Assembly (NCBI RefSeq): GCF_030272615.1 | Contig: NW_026728923.1 | Coordinates: 270,001 to 307,500 of the forward strand | Source: Cryptomeria japonica | Taxonomy: Eukaryota; Streptophyta; Pinopsida; Cupressales; Cupressaceae | Direction of reading: 5' to 3' | Length of the DNA: 37,500 bases | Notes under the pieces: generated by a model | Told to the model about the DNA's origin: nothing | Databases searched by the model: none | The model's input: the letters and a program-made list of their open reading frames with translations, nothing else | Made by a program: the position numbers and the translations under genes | Shown here: positions 17,407-30,898 of the stretch, one piece after another | Numbering within the stretch: the first letter of the stretch is position 1 | How the letters are laid out: the number at the start of each line of letters is the position of its first letter

Positions 17407-18699
17407 GCCCTGGTGTGCAGCCCAGGCAAGTTGTGCGCACCAAGGCACCCACCCTGGCCAAGGTGGGTCACGGGGTGGGTCCTAGGGTGGGTAACGGGGT
17501 GGGTACTAAGGTGCGTGCCAAGGTGGGTCATGGGGTGGGTGCCAAGGTGGGCACCAGGGTGGGTGTGCACCAACCCTAGCCAGGGTAGGTCACGGGGTGG
17601 TTGTCGGGGTGGGCGTCAAGGAGCCAAGGTGGGTGGCAAGTAGCCAAGTTGCGTGCCAAGGTGGGTGTCGGGGTGGGTGCCAAGGATCCAAGGTGGGTGC
17701 CAAGGAACCAAGGTGGGTGTCTGGGTGGGTGCCGAGGTGGGAGCCAGGGTGGGTCCCAAGGTGAGTGCAAAGGTGGGTGCCAGGGTCAAGGTGAGTGCCA
17801 ATGTGGGTTCCAAGGTGCCAGGGTCAGGGTGAGTGCCAATGTGGGTTCAAAGGTGCTAAGTTGGGTGCGAGGTTGGGTGCGAGGGTGGGTGGGTGCCAAG
17901 GTGTGCTAGGTGGAAGCCCGGGTGGGTCGGCATCCCATGGGTGTCGAGTTGGGTGCCTGATGGGTGCTTCTTGTCAAGTTTTAGTCGTCGGGACTCATTT
18001 CGAGCCTTAGAGGTCGTTTCTTGTCCGGTTGCCCTGTCTTCGACCTGGGAACCCAATTTTGGTCCTCGGGTCCCATTTTTTTTTGTCTCGCATCCCACTT
18101 TTGGCCTGTGGCCTTTTCGGGGTCGATTCTCGTTTTGGGCATCAGAGCATGTTTCTTCTCCTAAAACCCAATATTTGTTTATTAAGTCTCGGAACACATT
18201 TTTGTTCTCGTGGACCCATCATGGGTCTTGGAACGCATTTGTGGTCCTTGGGTCCCATTTTGCATCCCGAAACTTGTGTTTTGGTGCTTGATCCCTATTT
18301 TGGGTGCCCACCTTGCACCAAGTGCGCACCCGGGGCAAACCGAGCGCCTTGGTGCACCGGGGCAAGATCGAGCGTGCACCCGAGGCGCCCCGAACATGCA
18401 CCAAGGTGCACTCGGCCCACATGTGAGCGCAGGTCGTTGCGCCCGAGGTGGTGTGTGGGCACCGCGTTGCAGACGGGACACTGCACGCACACGACGCCCC
18501 GTCCAGGTGCACGCACGTAGGCCGGGCCGGGTGCACACCCGACGCCCTAGCAAGGTGCGCGCACCCGGGCAGGGCTCACACTTGGCGAACGGGGCGCACT
18601 TCGCGAGGGAGGGTGTGCACCTCGACGGGGGTGGGTGGCCGGGGTGGATTCGCACGTGGGTCGCGGTTTGCTAAGTACACACTGCGACAAGCTCATAAC

Positions 18700-18817
18700 G
18701 GGTGCGATCATACCAGCGTTAGTGCACCGGATCCCATCAGAACTCCGCAGTTAAGCGCGCTTGGGCCGGAGTAGTACTGGGATGGGTGACCTCCCGGGAA
18801 GTCCCGGTGTTGCACCC
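18700..18817 (+). rRNA. 5S rRNA: 5S ribosomal RNA, unit 2
   Basis: A complete gene of 118 nt with intact box A (18749-18764) and box C (18780-18797), transcribed by Pol III. The only difference from unit 1 is G at position 80 (TACTGGGATGG). Terminal helix and CCGG/CCGG pairing are preserved. The immediate 3' flank has an unbroken T6, so termination should be sharper than in units 1, 3 and 4. The start is 6037 bp from the unit 1 gene, far above the few hundred bp usual for plant 5S repeats. Confidence 0.98.
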
Positions 18818-18830
18818 TTTTTTAGTTTTT
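18818..18830 (+). terminator. Pol III terminator of 5S unit 2
   Basis: T6 immediately after the RNA, then AG and T5. The C that splits the first run in units 1, 3 and 4 is T here. Confidence 0.8.
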
Positions 18831-21800
18831 CGCCGGGCGTCGCAATGCTATTTGAATAAACCTTTTGCCCGTTTGCGTTCTCGTCGGGGCCGGGCCGGGC
18901 CGGGGTGCGCTGCCCGCACTACCGCGCGCGCGGGGGGCGACACCGAGCGCGCACCCGAGGCGCCCCGAGCACACAGGCCACGGTGCAACCCGGGCGTTGT
19001 GCGCGCACCCCGGTGCGCCCGAGGTGCTGCGCGCGCACCCAGGTGAAATCGGTGTGCACCTCGGCCAGTGCGCGCTCGGTCGAGTCGCGCACGTTGGCCA
19101 AGGTGCACGGTGATGTTTCTTACTCTAAGGTTCCGCACCAGACGCCCGGGACAGGTGAGCGAAGCTGGGCGGGGCCGGGTGCGCGGCCGGGGCAGGTGCA
19201 CGCAGCTGGAGAGAGCTTTGGAGCACACCAGAGGTGCGCACCTTGGAGCACACTTCGGAGCGCACCAATGATGCGCTCCATTCAAAAGTTTCCTGAAAAG
19301 GCAAAAAAAGTTGAGATTATAGAATTTCCCACTTGAGAGATTGTAAAAAAAAAAAATTTAAAATGAAGGAAACGCGGGTGCCAAGGTGTGCGCGCCCGGG
19401 TGCGCAGCCCAGCCAAGGTGTGCGCACCAAGGCGCCCACCCTGGCGAAGGTGCACGCAAGGTGCGCACCCGAGGCAAACCGGACAATTAACCCAACTTTC
19501 GACTTCGCGCGCACCTGCGCACCTTGGAGCGCACTTCGGAGCGCTCCTTGGTGCGCACCAATCTTGGGCACCTCGGAGTGCACCATGGCGCCCACCAAGG
19601 TGCGCACCCGGGGCAAACCGAGCTCCGACTTCGTGCGCACCTTGGAGCGCACGAAAGGTGCGCACCATGGCGCCCACCAAGGTGCGCAGCCCAGCCAAGG
19701 CGTGCGCATCAAGGTGCGCACCCTGGCGAAGGTGCGCACCCGGGGCAAACCGAGCTCCGACTTCGTGCGCACCTTGGAGCGCACAAAGGGTGCGCAACCC
19801 AGCCAAGGTGTGCGCACCCCGGGCAAACCGAGCTCCGAATCGTGCGCACCTTGGAGCACACTTCGGAGCCCTCCTTGGTGCGCACCGATGTTGCGCACCT
19901 CGGAGCGCACCCGGGGAAAACAATGCAATTAACCCGACTTTCGACTTCGTGGGCACCTCGGAGCGCTCTCGGGTTCGCACCTCGGAGCACACCGAGGTGC
20001 GCACCTTTGATGCGCTGCCTTCACCAATTTCCAGAAAAGGCAAGAAAACATTGAGAAGGTGTGCGCACCGAGGTGCCCACCCTGGCGAAGGTGCACGCGA
20101 GGTGCGCACCCGGGGCAAACCGGGCTCCGACTTCGTGCACGCCATGCTGCGCACCTTGGAGGGCCATGGTGCGCACCTTGGAGCACACTTCGGAGCGCTC
20201 AATGGTGCCCAACCCAGCCAAGGTGCCCACCGCGGCGAAGGTGCACGCGAGGTGCGCACCCGGGGCAAACCGGGCTCCGACTTCGTGCACGCCGCACCTT
20301 GGAGCACACTTCGGAGCGCTCCTTGGTGCGCACCAGGGCGCGCAACCCAGCCGAGGTGCCCACCCCGGCGAAGGTGCACGCGGGGTGCGCACCCGGGGCA
20401 AACCGGGCTCCGACTTCGTGCACGCCATGGTGCCCACCGCGGCGAAGGTGCACGCGAGGTGCGCACCCGGGGCAAACCGGGCTCCGACTTCGTGCACGCC
20501 GCACCTTGGAGCACACTTCGGAGCGCTCCTTGGTGCGCACCAGGGCGCGCAACCCAGCCGAGGTGCCCACCCCGGCGAAGGTGCACGCGAGGTGCGCACC
20601 CGGGGCAAACCGGGCTCCGACTTCGTGCACGCCATGGTGCCCACCGCGGCGAAGGTGCACGCGAGGTGCGCACCCGGGGCAAACCGGGCTCCGACTTCGT
20701 GCACGCCGCACCTTGGAGCACACTTCGGAGCGCTCCTTGGTGCGCACCATGGTGCCCACCAGGGCGCGCAACCCCGCCGAAGGTGCACGCGAGGTGCGCA
20801 CCCGGGGCAAACCGGGCTCCGACTTCGTGCACGCCGCACCTTGGAGCACACTTCGGAGCGCTCCTTGGTGCGCACCAGGGCGCGCAACCCCGCCGAAGGT
20901 GCACGCGAGGTGCGCACCCGGGGCAAACCGGGCTCCGACTTCGTGCACGCCATGGTGCGCACCAGGGTGCCCACCGCGGCGAAGGTGCGCACCCGGGGCA
21001 AACCGGGCTCCGACTTCGTGCACGCCGCACCTTGGAGCACACTTCGGAGCGCTCCTTGGTGCGCACCAGGGCGCGCAACCCAGCCGAGGTGCCCACCCCG
21101 GCGAAGGTGCACGCGAGGTGCGCACCCGGGGCAAACCGGGCTCCGACTTCGTGCACGCCATGGTGCCCACCGCGGCGAAGGTGCGCACCCGGGGCAAACC
21201 GGGCTAGGACTTCGTGCACGCCGCACCTTGGAGCACACTTTGGAGCGCTCCTTGGTGCGCACCATGGTGCCCACCAGGCCGCGCAACCCAGCCAAGGTGT
21301 GCGCACCAAGGTGCACGCGAGGTGCGCACCCGGGGCAAACCGGGGTCCGGCTTCGTGCACGCCGCACCTTGGAGCACACATCGGGGCGCTCCCGGGTTCG
21401 CACCGGCGTTGCGCACCGTGGTGGGCACCTCGGAGCGCACCGTGGTGGGCACCTCGGAGCACACCAAGGTGGGCAGCGAGGTGCGCACCTTTGATGCGAT
21501 GCCTTCACTAATTTCCATAAAAGGCAAAAAAAAACGAGATTTTAAAATTTCCGTTTTGAAAGATAGTGAGAAAAAGGGAATGCTGGTGCCATCTTGAGCC
21601 CGCCCTGGTGCGCAGCCCAGCCAAGGTGTGCGCACCAAGGTGCCCACCCTGGCGAAGGTGCGCGCCCGGGCAATTAACCCAACTTCCAACTTCGCGCGCG
21701 CCAGGGTGGGAGCGCACCCAACAACCGGGCCTGGGAAGAGCCAATGCGAGAAACCCCACCAAACGCTCTGACAAAAAAAGAGGGGGCGCTCCAGTAACCC

Positions 21801-24734
21801 CGCTTCGGAGCGCACCCTGGGCAAACCCAGCCAGGGTGCCCACCCCGGCCAAGGTGCAGGCGAGGTGCGCACCCGGGGCAAACCGGGCTCCGACAACGTG
21901 CACGCCGCACCTTGGAGCACACTTCGTAGCGCTCCCGGGTGCGCACCTCAGAGCACACCAAGGTGGGCAGCGAGGTGCGCACCTTTGATGCGCTGCCTTC
22001 ACTAATTTCCAGAAAAGGCAAAAAAAAGAGGAGATTTTAAAATTTCCGTTTTGAAAGATAGTGAAAAAAACGGAACGCGGGTGCCATCTTGAGCCCGCCC
22101 TGGTGCACAGCCCAGGTAAGGTGCCCACCCTGGCAAAGGTGCGCACCCGGGCAATTAACCCTACTTCCGACTTCGTGCGCGCCAGGGTGGCAACCGGGCC
22201 TGGGAAGAGCCAATGCGAGAAACCCCACCAAACGCTCCGACAAAAAAAGAGGCGGCGCTCCAATAACCCCGCTTCGGAGCGCAGCCGGGGCAAACCCAGC
22301 CAAGGTGCCCACCCCGACGAAGGTGCACGCGAGGTGCGCACCCGGGGCAAACCGGGCTCCGACAACGTGCACGCAGCACCTTGGAGCACACTTCGAAGCA
22401 CTCCCGGGTGCCCACCGGCGTTGCGCACCGTGGTGGGCAGCGAGGTGCGCACCTTTGATGCGCTGCCTTCACTAATTTCCAGAAAAGGCAAAAAAAAATG
22501 AGATTTTAAAATTTCCGTTTTGAAAGATAGTGAAAAAAACGGAACGCGGGTGCCATCTTGAGCCCGCCCTGGTGCGCAGCCCAGGCAAGGCATGCGCACC
22601 AAGGTGCCCACCCGCGGTGCACGCCCGGGGCAAACCGGGCTCCGACTTCGTGCAGGCCGCACCTTGGAGCACACTTCGGAGCGCTCCTTGGTGCGCACCA
22701 TGGTGCCCACCAGGGCGCACCCGGGGCAAACCGGGCTCCGACTTCGTGCACGCCGCACCTTGGAGCACACATCGGAGCGCTCCCAGGTTCGCACCAGCGT
22801 TGCGCACCTTTGATGCGCTGCCTTCACTAATTTCCAGAAAAGGCAAAAAAAAACGATATTTTAAAATTTCCGTTCTGAAAGATAGTGAAAAAAACGGAAC
22901 GCGGGTGCCATCTTGAGCCCTTCCTGGTGCGCAGCCCAGGCAAGTTGTGCGCACCAAGGTGCCCACCCTGGCGGAGGTGCGCGCCCGGGGCAAACCGGGC
23001 TCCGACTTCGTGCACTGCATGGTGCCCACCAAGGCGCGCAACCCAGCCAAGGTGCCCACCGCAGCGAAGGTGCACGCGAGGTGCGCACCCGAGGTGCACA
23101 CCCGGGGCAAACCGAGCTCCGACTTCGTGCACGCCGCACCTTGGAGCACACTTCAGAGCGCTCCTTGGTGCGCACCAGGGCGCGCAACCCAGCCAAGGTG
23201 CTCACCCCGGCGAAGGTGCACGCGAGGTGCGCACCCGGGGCAAGCCGGGCTCGGACTTCGTGCACGCCGCACCTTGGAGCACACATCGGAGCGCTCCCGG
23301 GTTCGCACCAGCATTGCGCACCTTTGATGCGCTGCCTTCACTAATTTCCAGAAAAGGCAAAAAAAAAAAAAAAACGAGATTTTAAAATTTCCGTTTTGAA
23401 AGATAGTGAAAAAAACGGAACGCGGGTGCCATCTTGAGCCCGCCCTGGTGTGCAGCCCAGGCAAGTTGTGCGCACCAAGGCACCCACCCTGGCCAAGGTG
23501 GGTCACGGGGTGGGTCCTAGGGTGGGTAACGGGGTGGGTACTAAGGTGCGTGCCAAGGTGGGTCATGGGGTGGGTGCCAAGGTGGGCACCAGGGTGGGTG
23601 TGCACCAACCCTAGCCAGGGTAGGTCACGGGGTGGTTGTCGGGGTGGGCGTCAAGGAGCCAAGGTGGGTGGCAAGTAGCCAAGTTGCGTGCCAAGGTGGG
23701 TGTCGGGGTGGGTGCCAAGGATCCAAGGTGGGTGCCAAGGAACCAAGGTGGGTGTCTGGGTGGGTGCCGAGGTGGGAGCCAGGGTGGGTCCCAAGGTGAG
23801 TGCAAAGGTGGGTGCCAGGGTCAAGGTGAGTGCCAATGTGGGTTCCAAGGTGCCAGGGTCAGGGTGAGTGCCAATGTGGGTTCAAAGGTGCTAAGTTGGG
23901 TGCGAGGTTGGGTGCGAGGGTGGGTGGGTGCCAAGGTGTGCTAGGTGGAAGCCCGGGTGGGTCGGCATCCCATGGGTGTCGAGTTGGGTGCCTGATGGGT
24001 GCTTCTTGTCAAGTTTTAGTCGTCGGGACTCATTTCGAGCCTTAGAGGTCGTTTCTTGTCCGGTTGCCCTGTCTTCGACCTGGGAACCCAATTTTGGTCC
24101 TCGGGTCCCATTTTTTTTTGTCTCGCATCCCACTTTTGGCCTGTGGCCTTTTCGGGGTCGATTCTCGTTTTGGGCATCAGAGCATGTTTCTTCTCCTAAA
24201 ACCCAATATTTGTTTATTAAGTCTCGGAACACATTTTTGTTCTCGTGGACCCATCATGGGTCTTGGAACGCATTTGTGGTCCTTGGGTCCCATTTTGCAT
24301 CCCGAAACTTGTGTTTTGGTGCTTGATCCCTATTTTGGGTGCCCACCTTGCACCAAGTGCGCACCCGGGGCAAACCGAGCGCCTTGGTGCACCGGGGCAA
24401 GATCGAGCGTGCACCCGAGGCGCCCCGAACATGCACCAAGGTGCACTCGGCCCACATGTGAGCGCAGGTCGTTGCGCCCGAGGTGGTGTGTGGGCACCGC
24501 GTTGCAGACGGGACACTGCACGCACACGACGCCCCGTCCAGGTGCACGCACGTAGGCCGGGCCGGGTGCACACCCGACGCCCTAGCAAGGTGCGCGCACC
24601 CGGGCAGGGCTCACACTTGGCGAACGGGGCGCACTTCGCGAGGGAGGGTGTGCACCTCGACGGGGGTGGGTGGCCGGGGTGGATTCGCACGTGGGTCGCG
24701 GTTTGCTAAGTACACACTGCGACAAGCTCATAAC

Positions 24735-24852
24735 GGGTGCGATCATACCAGCGTTAGTGCACCGGATCCCATCAGAACTCCGCAGTTAAGCGCGCTTGGG
24801 CCGGAGTAGTACTGGGATGGGTGACCTCCCGGGAAGTCCCGGTGTTGCACCC
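24735..24852 (+). rRNA. 5S rRNA: 5S ribosomal RNA, unit 3
   Basis: A complete 118-nt gene identical to the unit 2 copy across the RNA, with intact internal promoter boxes and terminal helix. It starts 6035 bp after the previous gene. The 3' flank reverts to TTTCTTAG followed by T5, as in unit 1. Pol III role and large-subunit location are as for any 5S; nothing suggests a pseudogene. Confidence 0.98.
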
Positions 24853-24865
24853 TTTCTTAGTTTTT
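24853..24865 (+). terminator. Pol III terminator of 5S unit 3
   Basis: TTTCTTAG then T5 at 24861-24865. Confidence 0.75.
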
Positions 24866-27800
24866 CGCCGGGCGTCGCAATGCTATTTGAATAAACCTTT
24901 TGCCCGTTTGCGTTCTCGTCGGGGCCGGGCCGGGCCGGGGTGCGCTGCCCGCACTACCGCGCGCGCGGGGGCGACACCGAGCGCGCACCCGAGGCGCCCC
25001 GAGCACACAGGCCACGGTGCAACCCGGGCGTTGTGCGCGCACCCCGGTGCGCCCGAGGTGCTGCGCGCGCACCCAGGTGAAATCGGTGTGCACCTCGGCC
25101 AGTGCGCGCTCGGTCGAGTCGCGCACGTTGGCCAAGGTGCACGGTGATGTTTCTTACTCTAAGGTTCCGCACCAGACGCCCGGGACAGGTGAGCGAAGCT
25201 GGGCGGGGCCGGGTGCGCGGCCGGGGCAGGTGCACGCAGCTGGAGAGAGCTTTGGAGCACACCAGAGGTGCGCACCTTGGAGCACACTTCGGAGCGCACC
25301 AATGATGCGCTCCATTCAAAAGTTTCCTGAAAAGGCAAAAAAAGTTGAGATTATAGAATTTCCCACTTGAGAGATTGTAAAAAAAAAAAATTTAAAATGA
25401 AGGAAACGCGGGTGCCAAGGTGTGCGCGCCCGGGTGCGCAGCCCAGCCAAGGTGTGCGCACCAAGGCGCCCACCCTGGCGAAGGTGCACGCAAGGTGCGC
25501 ACCCGAGGCAAACCGGACAATTAACCCAACTTTCGACTTCGCGCGCACCTGCGCACCTTGGAGCGCACTTCGGAGCGCTCCTTGGTGCGCACCAATCTTG
25601 GGCACCTCGGAGTGCACCATGGCGCCCACCAAGGTGCGCACCCGGGGCAAACCGAGCTCCGACTTCGTGCGCACCTTGGAGCGCACGAAAGGTGCGCACC
25701 ATGGCGCCCACCAAGGTGCGCAGCCCAGCCAAGGCGTGCGCATCAAGGTGCGCACCCTGGCGAAGGTGCGCACCCGGGGCAAACCGAGCTCCGACTTCGT
25801 GCGCACCTTGGAGCGCACAAAGGGTGCGCAACCCAGCCAAGGTGTGCGCACCCCGGGCAAACCGAGCTCCGAATCGTGCGCACCTTGGAGCACACTTCGG
25901 AGCCCTCCTTGGTGCGCACCGATGTTGCGCACCTCGGAGCGCACCCGGGGAAAACAATGCAATTAACCCGACTTTCGACTTCGTGGGCACCTCGGAGCGC
26001 TCTCGGGTTCGCACCTCGGAGCACACCGAGGTGCGCACCTTTGATGCGCTGCCTTCACCAATTTCCAGAAAAGGCAAGAAAACATTGAGAAGGTGTGCGC
26101 ACCGAGGTGCCCACCCTGGCGAAGGTGCACGCGAGGTGCGCACCCGGGGCAAACCGGGCTCCGACTTCGTGCACGCCATGCTGCGCACCTTGGAGGGCCA
26201 TGGTGCGCACCTTGGAGCACACTTCGGAGCGCTCAATGGTGCCCAACCCAGCCAAGGTGCCCACCGCGGCGAAGGTGCACGCGAGGTGCGCACCCGGGGC
26301 AAACCGGGCTCCGACTTCGTGCACGCCGCACCTTGGAGCACACTTCGGAGCGCTCCTTGGTGCGCACCAGGGCGCGCAACCCAGCCGAGGTGCCCACCCC
26401 GGCGAAGGTGCACGCGGGGTGCGCACCCGGGGCAAACCGGGCTCCGACTTCGTGCACGCCATGGTGCCCACCGCGCCAAGGTGCACGCGAGGTGCGCACC
26501 CGGGGCAAACCGGGCTCCGACTTCGTGCACGCCGCACCTTGGAGCACACTTCGGAGCGCTCCTTGGTGCGCACCAGGGCGCGCAACCCAGCCGAGGTGCC
26601 CACCCCGGCGAAGGTGCACGCGAGGTGCGCACCCGGGGCAAACCGGGCTCCGACTTCGTGCACGCCATGGTGCCCACCGCGGCGAAGGTGCACGCGAGGT
26701 GCGCACCCGGGGCAAACCGGGCTCCGACTTCGTGCACGCCGCACCTTGGAGCACACTTCGGAGCGCTCCTTGGTGCGCACCATGGTGCCCACCAGGGCGC
26801 GCAACCCCGCCGAAGGTGCACGCGAGGTGCGCACCCGGGGCAAACCGGGCTCCGACTTCGTGCACGCCGCACCTTGGAGCACACTTCGGAGCGCTCCTTG
26901 GTGCGCACCAGGGCGCGCAACCCCGCCGAAGGTGCACGCGAGGTGCGCACCCGGGGCAAACCGGGCTCCGACTTCGTGCACGCCATGGTGCGCACCAGGG
27001 TGCCCACCGCGGCGTAGGTGCGCACCCGGGGCAAACCGGGCTCCGACTTCGTGCACGCCGCACCTTGGAGCACACTTCGGAGCGCTCCTTGGTGCGCACC
27101 AGGGCGCGCAACCCAGCCGAGGTGCCCACCCCGGCGAAGGTGCACGCGAGGTGCGCACCCGGGGCAAACCGGGCTCCGACTTCGTGCACGCCATGGTGCC
27201 CACCGCGGCGAAGGTGCGCACCCGGGGCAAACCGGGCTAGGACTTCGTGCACGCCGCACCTTGGAGCACACTTTGGAGCGCTCCTTGGTGCGCACCATGG
27301 TGCCCACCAGGCCGCGCAACCCAGCCAAGGTGTGCGCACCAAGGTGCACGCGAGGTGCGCACCCGGGGCAAACCGGGGTCCGGCTTCGTGCACGCCGCAC
27401 CTTGGAGCACACATCGGGGCGCTCCCGGGTTCGCACCGGCGTTGCGCACCGTGGTGGGCACCTCGGAGCGCACCGTGGTGGGCACCTCGGAGCACACCAA
27501 GGTGGGCAGCGAGGTGCGCACCTTTGATGCGATGCCTTCACTAATTTCCATAAAAGGCAAAAAAAAACGAGATTTTAAAATTTCCGTTTTGAAAGATAGT
27601 GAGAAAAAGGGAATGCTGGTGCCATCTTGAGCCCGCCCTGGTGCGCAGCCCAGCCAAGGTGTGCGCACCAAGGTGCCCACCCTGGCGAAGGTGCGCGCCC
27701 GGGCAATTAACCCAACTTCCAACTTCGCGCGCGCCAGGGTGGGAGCGCACCCAACAACCGGGCCTGGGAAGAGCCAATGCGAGAAACCCCACCAAACGCT

Positions 27801-30767
27801 CTGACAAAAAAAGAGGGGGCGCTCCAGTAACCCCGCTTCGGAGCGCACCCTGGGCAAACCCAGCCAGGGTGCCCACCCCGGCCAAGGTGCAGGCGAGGTG
27901 CGCACCCGGGGCAAACCGGGCTCCGACAACGTGCACGCCGCACCTTGGAGCACACTTCGTAGCGCTCCCGGGTGCGCACCTCAGAGCACACCAAGGTGGG
28001 CAGCGAGGTGCGCACCTTTGATGCGCTGCCTTCACTAATTTCCAGAAAAGGCAAAAAAAAGAGGAGATTTTAAAATTTCCGTTTTGAAAGATAGTGAAAA
28101 AAACGGAACGCGGGTGCCATCTTGAGCCCGCCCTGGTGCACAGCCCAGGTAAGGTGCCCACCCTGGCAAAGGTGCGCACCCGGGCAATTAACCCTACTTC
28201 CGACTTCGTGCGCGCCAGGGTGGCAACCGGGCCTGGGAAGAGCCAATGCGAGAAACCCCACCAAACGCTCCGACAAAAAAAGAGGCGGCGCTCCAATAAC
28301 CCCGCTTCGGAGCGCAGCCGGGGCAAACCCAGCCAAGGTGCCCACCCCGACGAAGGTGCACGCGAGGTGCGCACCCGGGGCAAACCGGGCTCCGACAACG
28401 TGCACGCAGCACCTTGGAGCACACTTCGAAGCACTCCCGGGTGCCCACCGGCGTTGCGCACCGTGGTGGGCAGCGAGGTGCGCACCTTTGATGCGCTGCC
28501 TTCACTAATTTCCAGAAAAGGCAAAAAAAAATGAGATTTTAAAATTTCCGTTTTGAAAGATAGTGAAAAAAACGGAACGCGGGTGCCATCTTGAGCCCGC
28601 CCTGGTGCGCAGCCCAGGCAAGGCATGCGCACCAAGGTGCCCACCCGCGGTGCACGCCCGGGGCAAACCGGGCTCCGACTTCGTGCAGGCCGCACCTTGG
28701 AGCACACTTCGGAGCGCTCCTTGGTGCGCACCATGGTGCCCACCAGGGCGCACCCGGGGCAAACCGGGCTCCGACTTCGTGCACGCCGCACCTTGGAGCA
28801 CACATCGGAGCGCTCCCAGGTTCGCACCAGCGTTGCGCACCTTTGATGCGCTGCCTTCACTAATTTCCAGAAAAGGCAAAAAAAAACGATATTTTAAAAT
28901 TTCCGTTCTGAAAGATAGTGAAAAAAACGGAACGCGGGTGCCATCTTGAGCCCTTCCTGGTGCGCAGCCCAGGCAAGTTGTGCGCACCAAGGTGCCCACC
29001 CTGGCGGAGGTGCGCGCCCGGGGCAAACCGGGCTCCGACTTCGTGCACTGCATGGTGCCCACCAAGGCGCGCAACCCAGCCAAGGTGCCCACCGCAGCGA
29101 AGGTGCACGCGAGGTGCGCACCCGAGGTGCACACCCGGGGCAAACCGAGCTCCGACTTCGTGCACGCCGCACCTTGGAGCACACTTCAGAGCGCTCCTTG
29201 GTGCGCACCAGGGCGCGCAACCCAGCCAAGGTGCTCACCCCGGCGAAGGTGCACGCGAGGTGCGCACCCGGGGCAAGCCGGGCTCGGACTTCGTGCACGC
29301 CGCACCTTGGAGCACACATCGGAGCGCTCCCGGGTTCGCACCAGCATTGCGCACCTTTGATGCGCTGCCTTCACTAATTTCCAGAAAAGGCAAAAAAAAA
29401 AAAAAAACGAGATTTTAAAATTTCCGTTTTGAAAGATAGTGAAAAAAACGGAACGCGGGTGCCATCTTGAGCCCGCCCTGGTGTGCAGCCCAGGCAAGTT
29501 GTGCGCACCAAGGCACCCACCCTGGCCAAGGTGGGTCACGGGGTGGGTCCTAGGGTGGGTAACGGGGTGGGTACTAAGGTGCGTGCCAAGGTGGGTCATG
29601 GGGTGGGTGCCAAGGTGGGCACCAGGGTGGGTGTGCACCAACCCTAGCCAGGGTAGGTCACGGGGTGGTTGTCGGGGTGGGCGTCAAGGAGCCAAGGTGG
29701 GTGGCAAGTAGCCAAGTTGCGTGCCAAGGTGGGTGTCGGGGTGGGTGCCAAGGATCCAAGGTGGGTGCCAAGGAACCAAGGTGGGTGTCTGGGTGGGTGC
29801 CGAGGTGGGAGCCAGGGTGGGTCCCAAGGTGAGTGCAAAGGTGGGTGCCAGGGTCAAGGTGAGTGCCAATGTGGGTTCCAAGGTGCCAGGGTCAGGGTGA
29901 GTGCCAATGTGGGTTCAAAGGTGCTAAGTTGGGTGCGAGGTTGGGTGCGAGGGTGGGTGGGTGCCAAGGTGTGCTAGGTGGAAGCCCGGGTGGGTCGGCA
30001 TCCCATGGGTGTCGAGTTGGGTGCCTGATGGGTGCTTCTTGTCAAGTTTTAGTCGTCGGGACTCATTTCGAGCCTTAGAGGTCGTTTCTTGTCCGGTTGC
30101 CCTGTCTTCGACCTGGGAACCCAATTTTGGTCCTCGGGTCCCATTTTTTTTTGTCTCGCATCCCACTTTTGGCCTGTGGCCTTTTCGGGGTCGATTCTCG
30201 TTTTGGGCATCAGAGCATGTTTCTTCTCCTAAAACCCAATATTTGTTTATTAAGTCTCGGAACACATTTTTGTTCTCGTGGACCCATCATGGGTCTTGGA
30301 ACGCATTTGTGGTCCTTGGGTCCCATTTTGCATCCCGAAACTTGTGTTTTGGTGCTTGATCCCTATTTTGGGTGCCCACCTTGCACCAAGTGCGCACCCG
30401 GGGCAAACCGAGCGCCTTGGTGCACCGGGGCAAGATCGAGCGTGCACCCGAGGCGCCCCGAACATGCACCAAGGTGCACTCGGCCCACATGTGAGCGCAG
30501 GTCGTTGCGCCCGAGGTGGTGTGTGGGCACCGCGTTGCAGACGGGACACTGCACGCACACGACGCCCCGTCCAGGTGCACGCACGTAGGCCGGGCCGGGT
30601 GCACACCCGACGCCCTAGCAAGGTGCGCGCACCCGGGCAGGGCTCACACTTGGCGAACGGGGCGCACTTCGCGAGGGAGGGTGTGCACCTCGACGGGGGT
30701 GGGTGGCCGGGGTGGATTCGCACGTGGGTCGCGGTTTGCTAAGTACACACTGCGACAAGCTCATAAC

Positions 30768-30885
30768 GGGTGCGATCATACCAGCGTTAGTGCACCGGAT
30801 CCCATCAGAACTCCGCAGTTAAGCGCGCTTGGGCCGGAGTAGTACTGGGATGGGTGACCTCCCGGGAAGTCCCGGTGTTGCACCC
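30768..30885 (+). rRNA. 5S rRNA: 5S ribosomal RNA, unit 4
   Basis: A complete 118-nt gene, identical to units 2 and 3 within the RNA (G at position 80). Upstream TAAGTA at -28 and C at -1 are unchanged. It starts 6033 bp after the unit 3 gene and is followed by TTTCTTAG plus T5. Confidence 0.98.
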
Positions 30886-30898
30886 TTTCTTAGTTTTT
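30886..30898 (+). terminator. Pol III terminator of 5S unit 4
   Basis: TTTCTTAG then T5 at 30894-30898. Confidence 0.75.

Larger units (their letters stand above)
11408..17444 (+). repeat. 5S rDNA unit 1 (6037 bp)
   Basis: This is the first of the 6-kb units, bounded by GCACCCACCCTGGCC at 11408 and its copy at 17445. Order: GGTGGGT tract, T-rich block, GC-rich segment, 5S gene, GC-rich spacer, seven A-rich blocks separated by GGTGCGCACC-family subrepeats. It carries the most private differences of the five, including A at 5S position 80, a G7 run near 12895, CTTGTTGCGC near 13519, CACCCGAGGC near 14357 and AAAAGAAAACG near 15489. That fits an array-edge copy that escapes homogenisation. Confidence 0.95.
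17445..23479 (+). repeat. 5S rDNA unit 2 (6035 bp)
   Basis: It has the same order of blocks as unit 1 and is nearly identical throughout. Differences from unit 1 shared with units 3 and 4 include GTAACGGGGTGG near 17490, CTCCTTGGTGCGC near 19550, CTTTGGAGCGCTCC near 21238 and CACGCCCGGGG near 22620. The 133/74 array is at about 20057-21492; A-rich blocks recur at about +6037 from those of unit 1. Confidence 0.95.
23480..29512 (+). repeat. 5S rDNA unit 3 (6033 bp)
   Basis: The shortest unit. It has a private 2-bp loss near 26473 (CCGCGCCAAGG where others read CCGCGGCGAAGG) and a private A-to-T near 27015 (GGCGTAGG). The G-run near 24967 is five long. Otherwise the block order is that of unit 1, with the 133/74 array at about 26091-27526. 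Confidence 0.95.
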
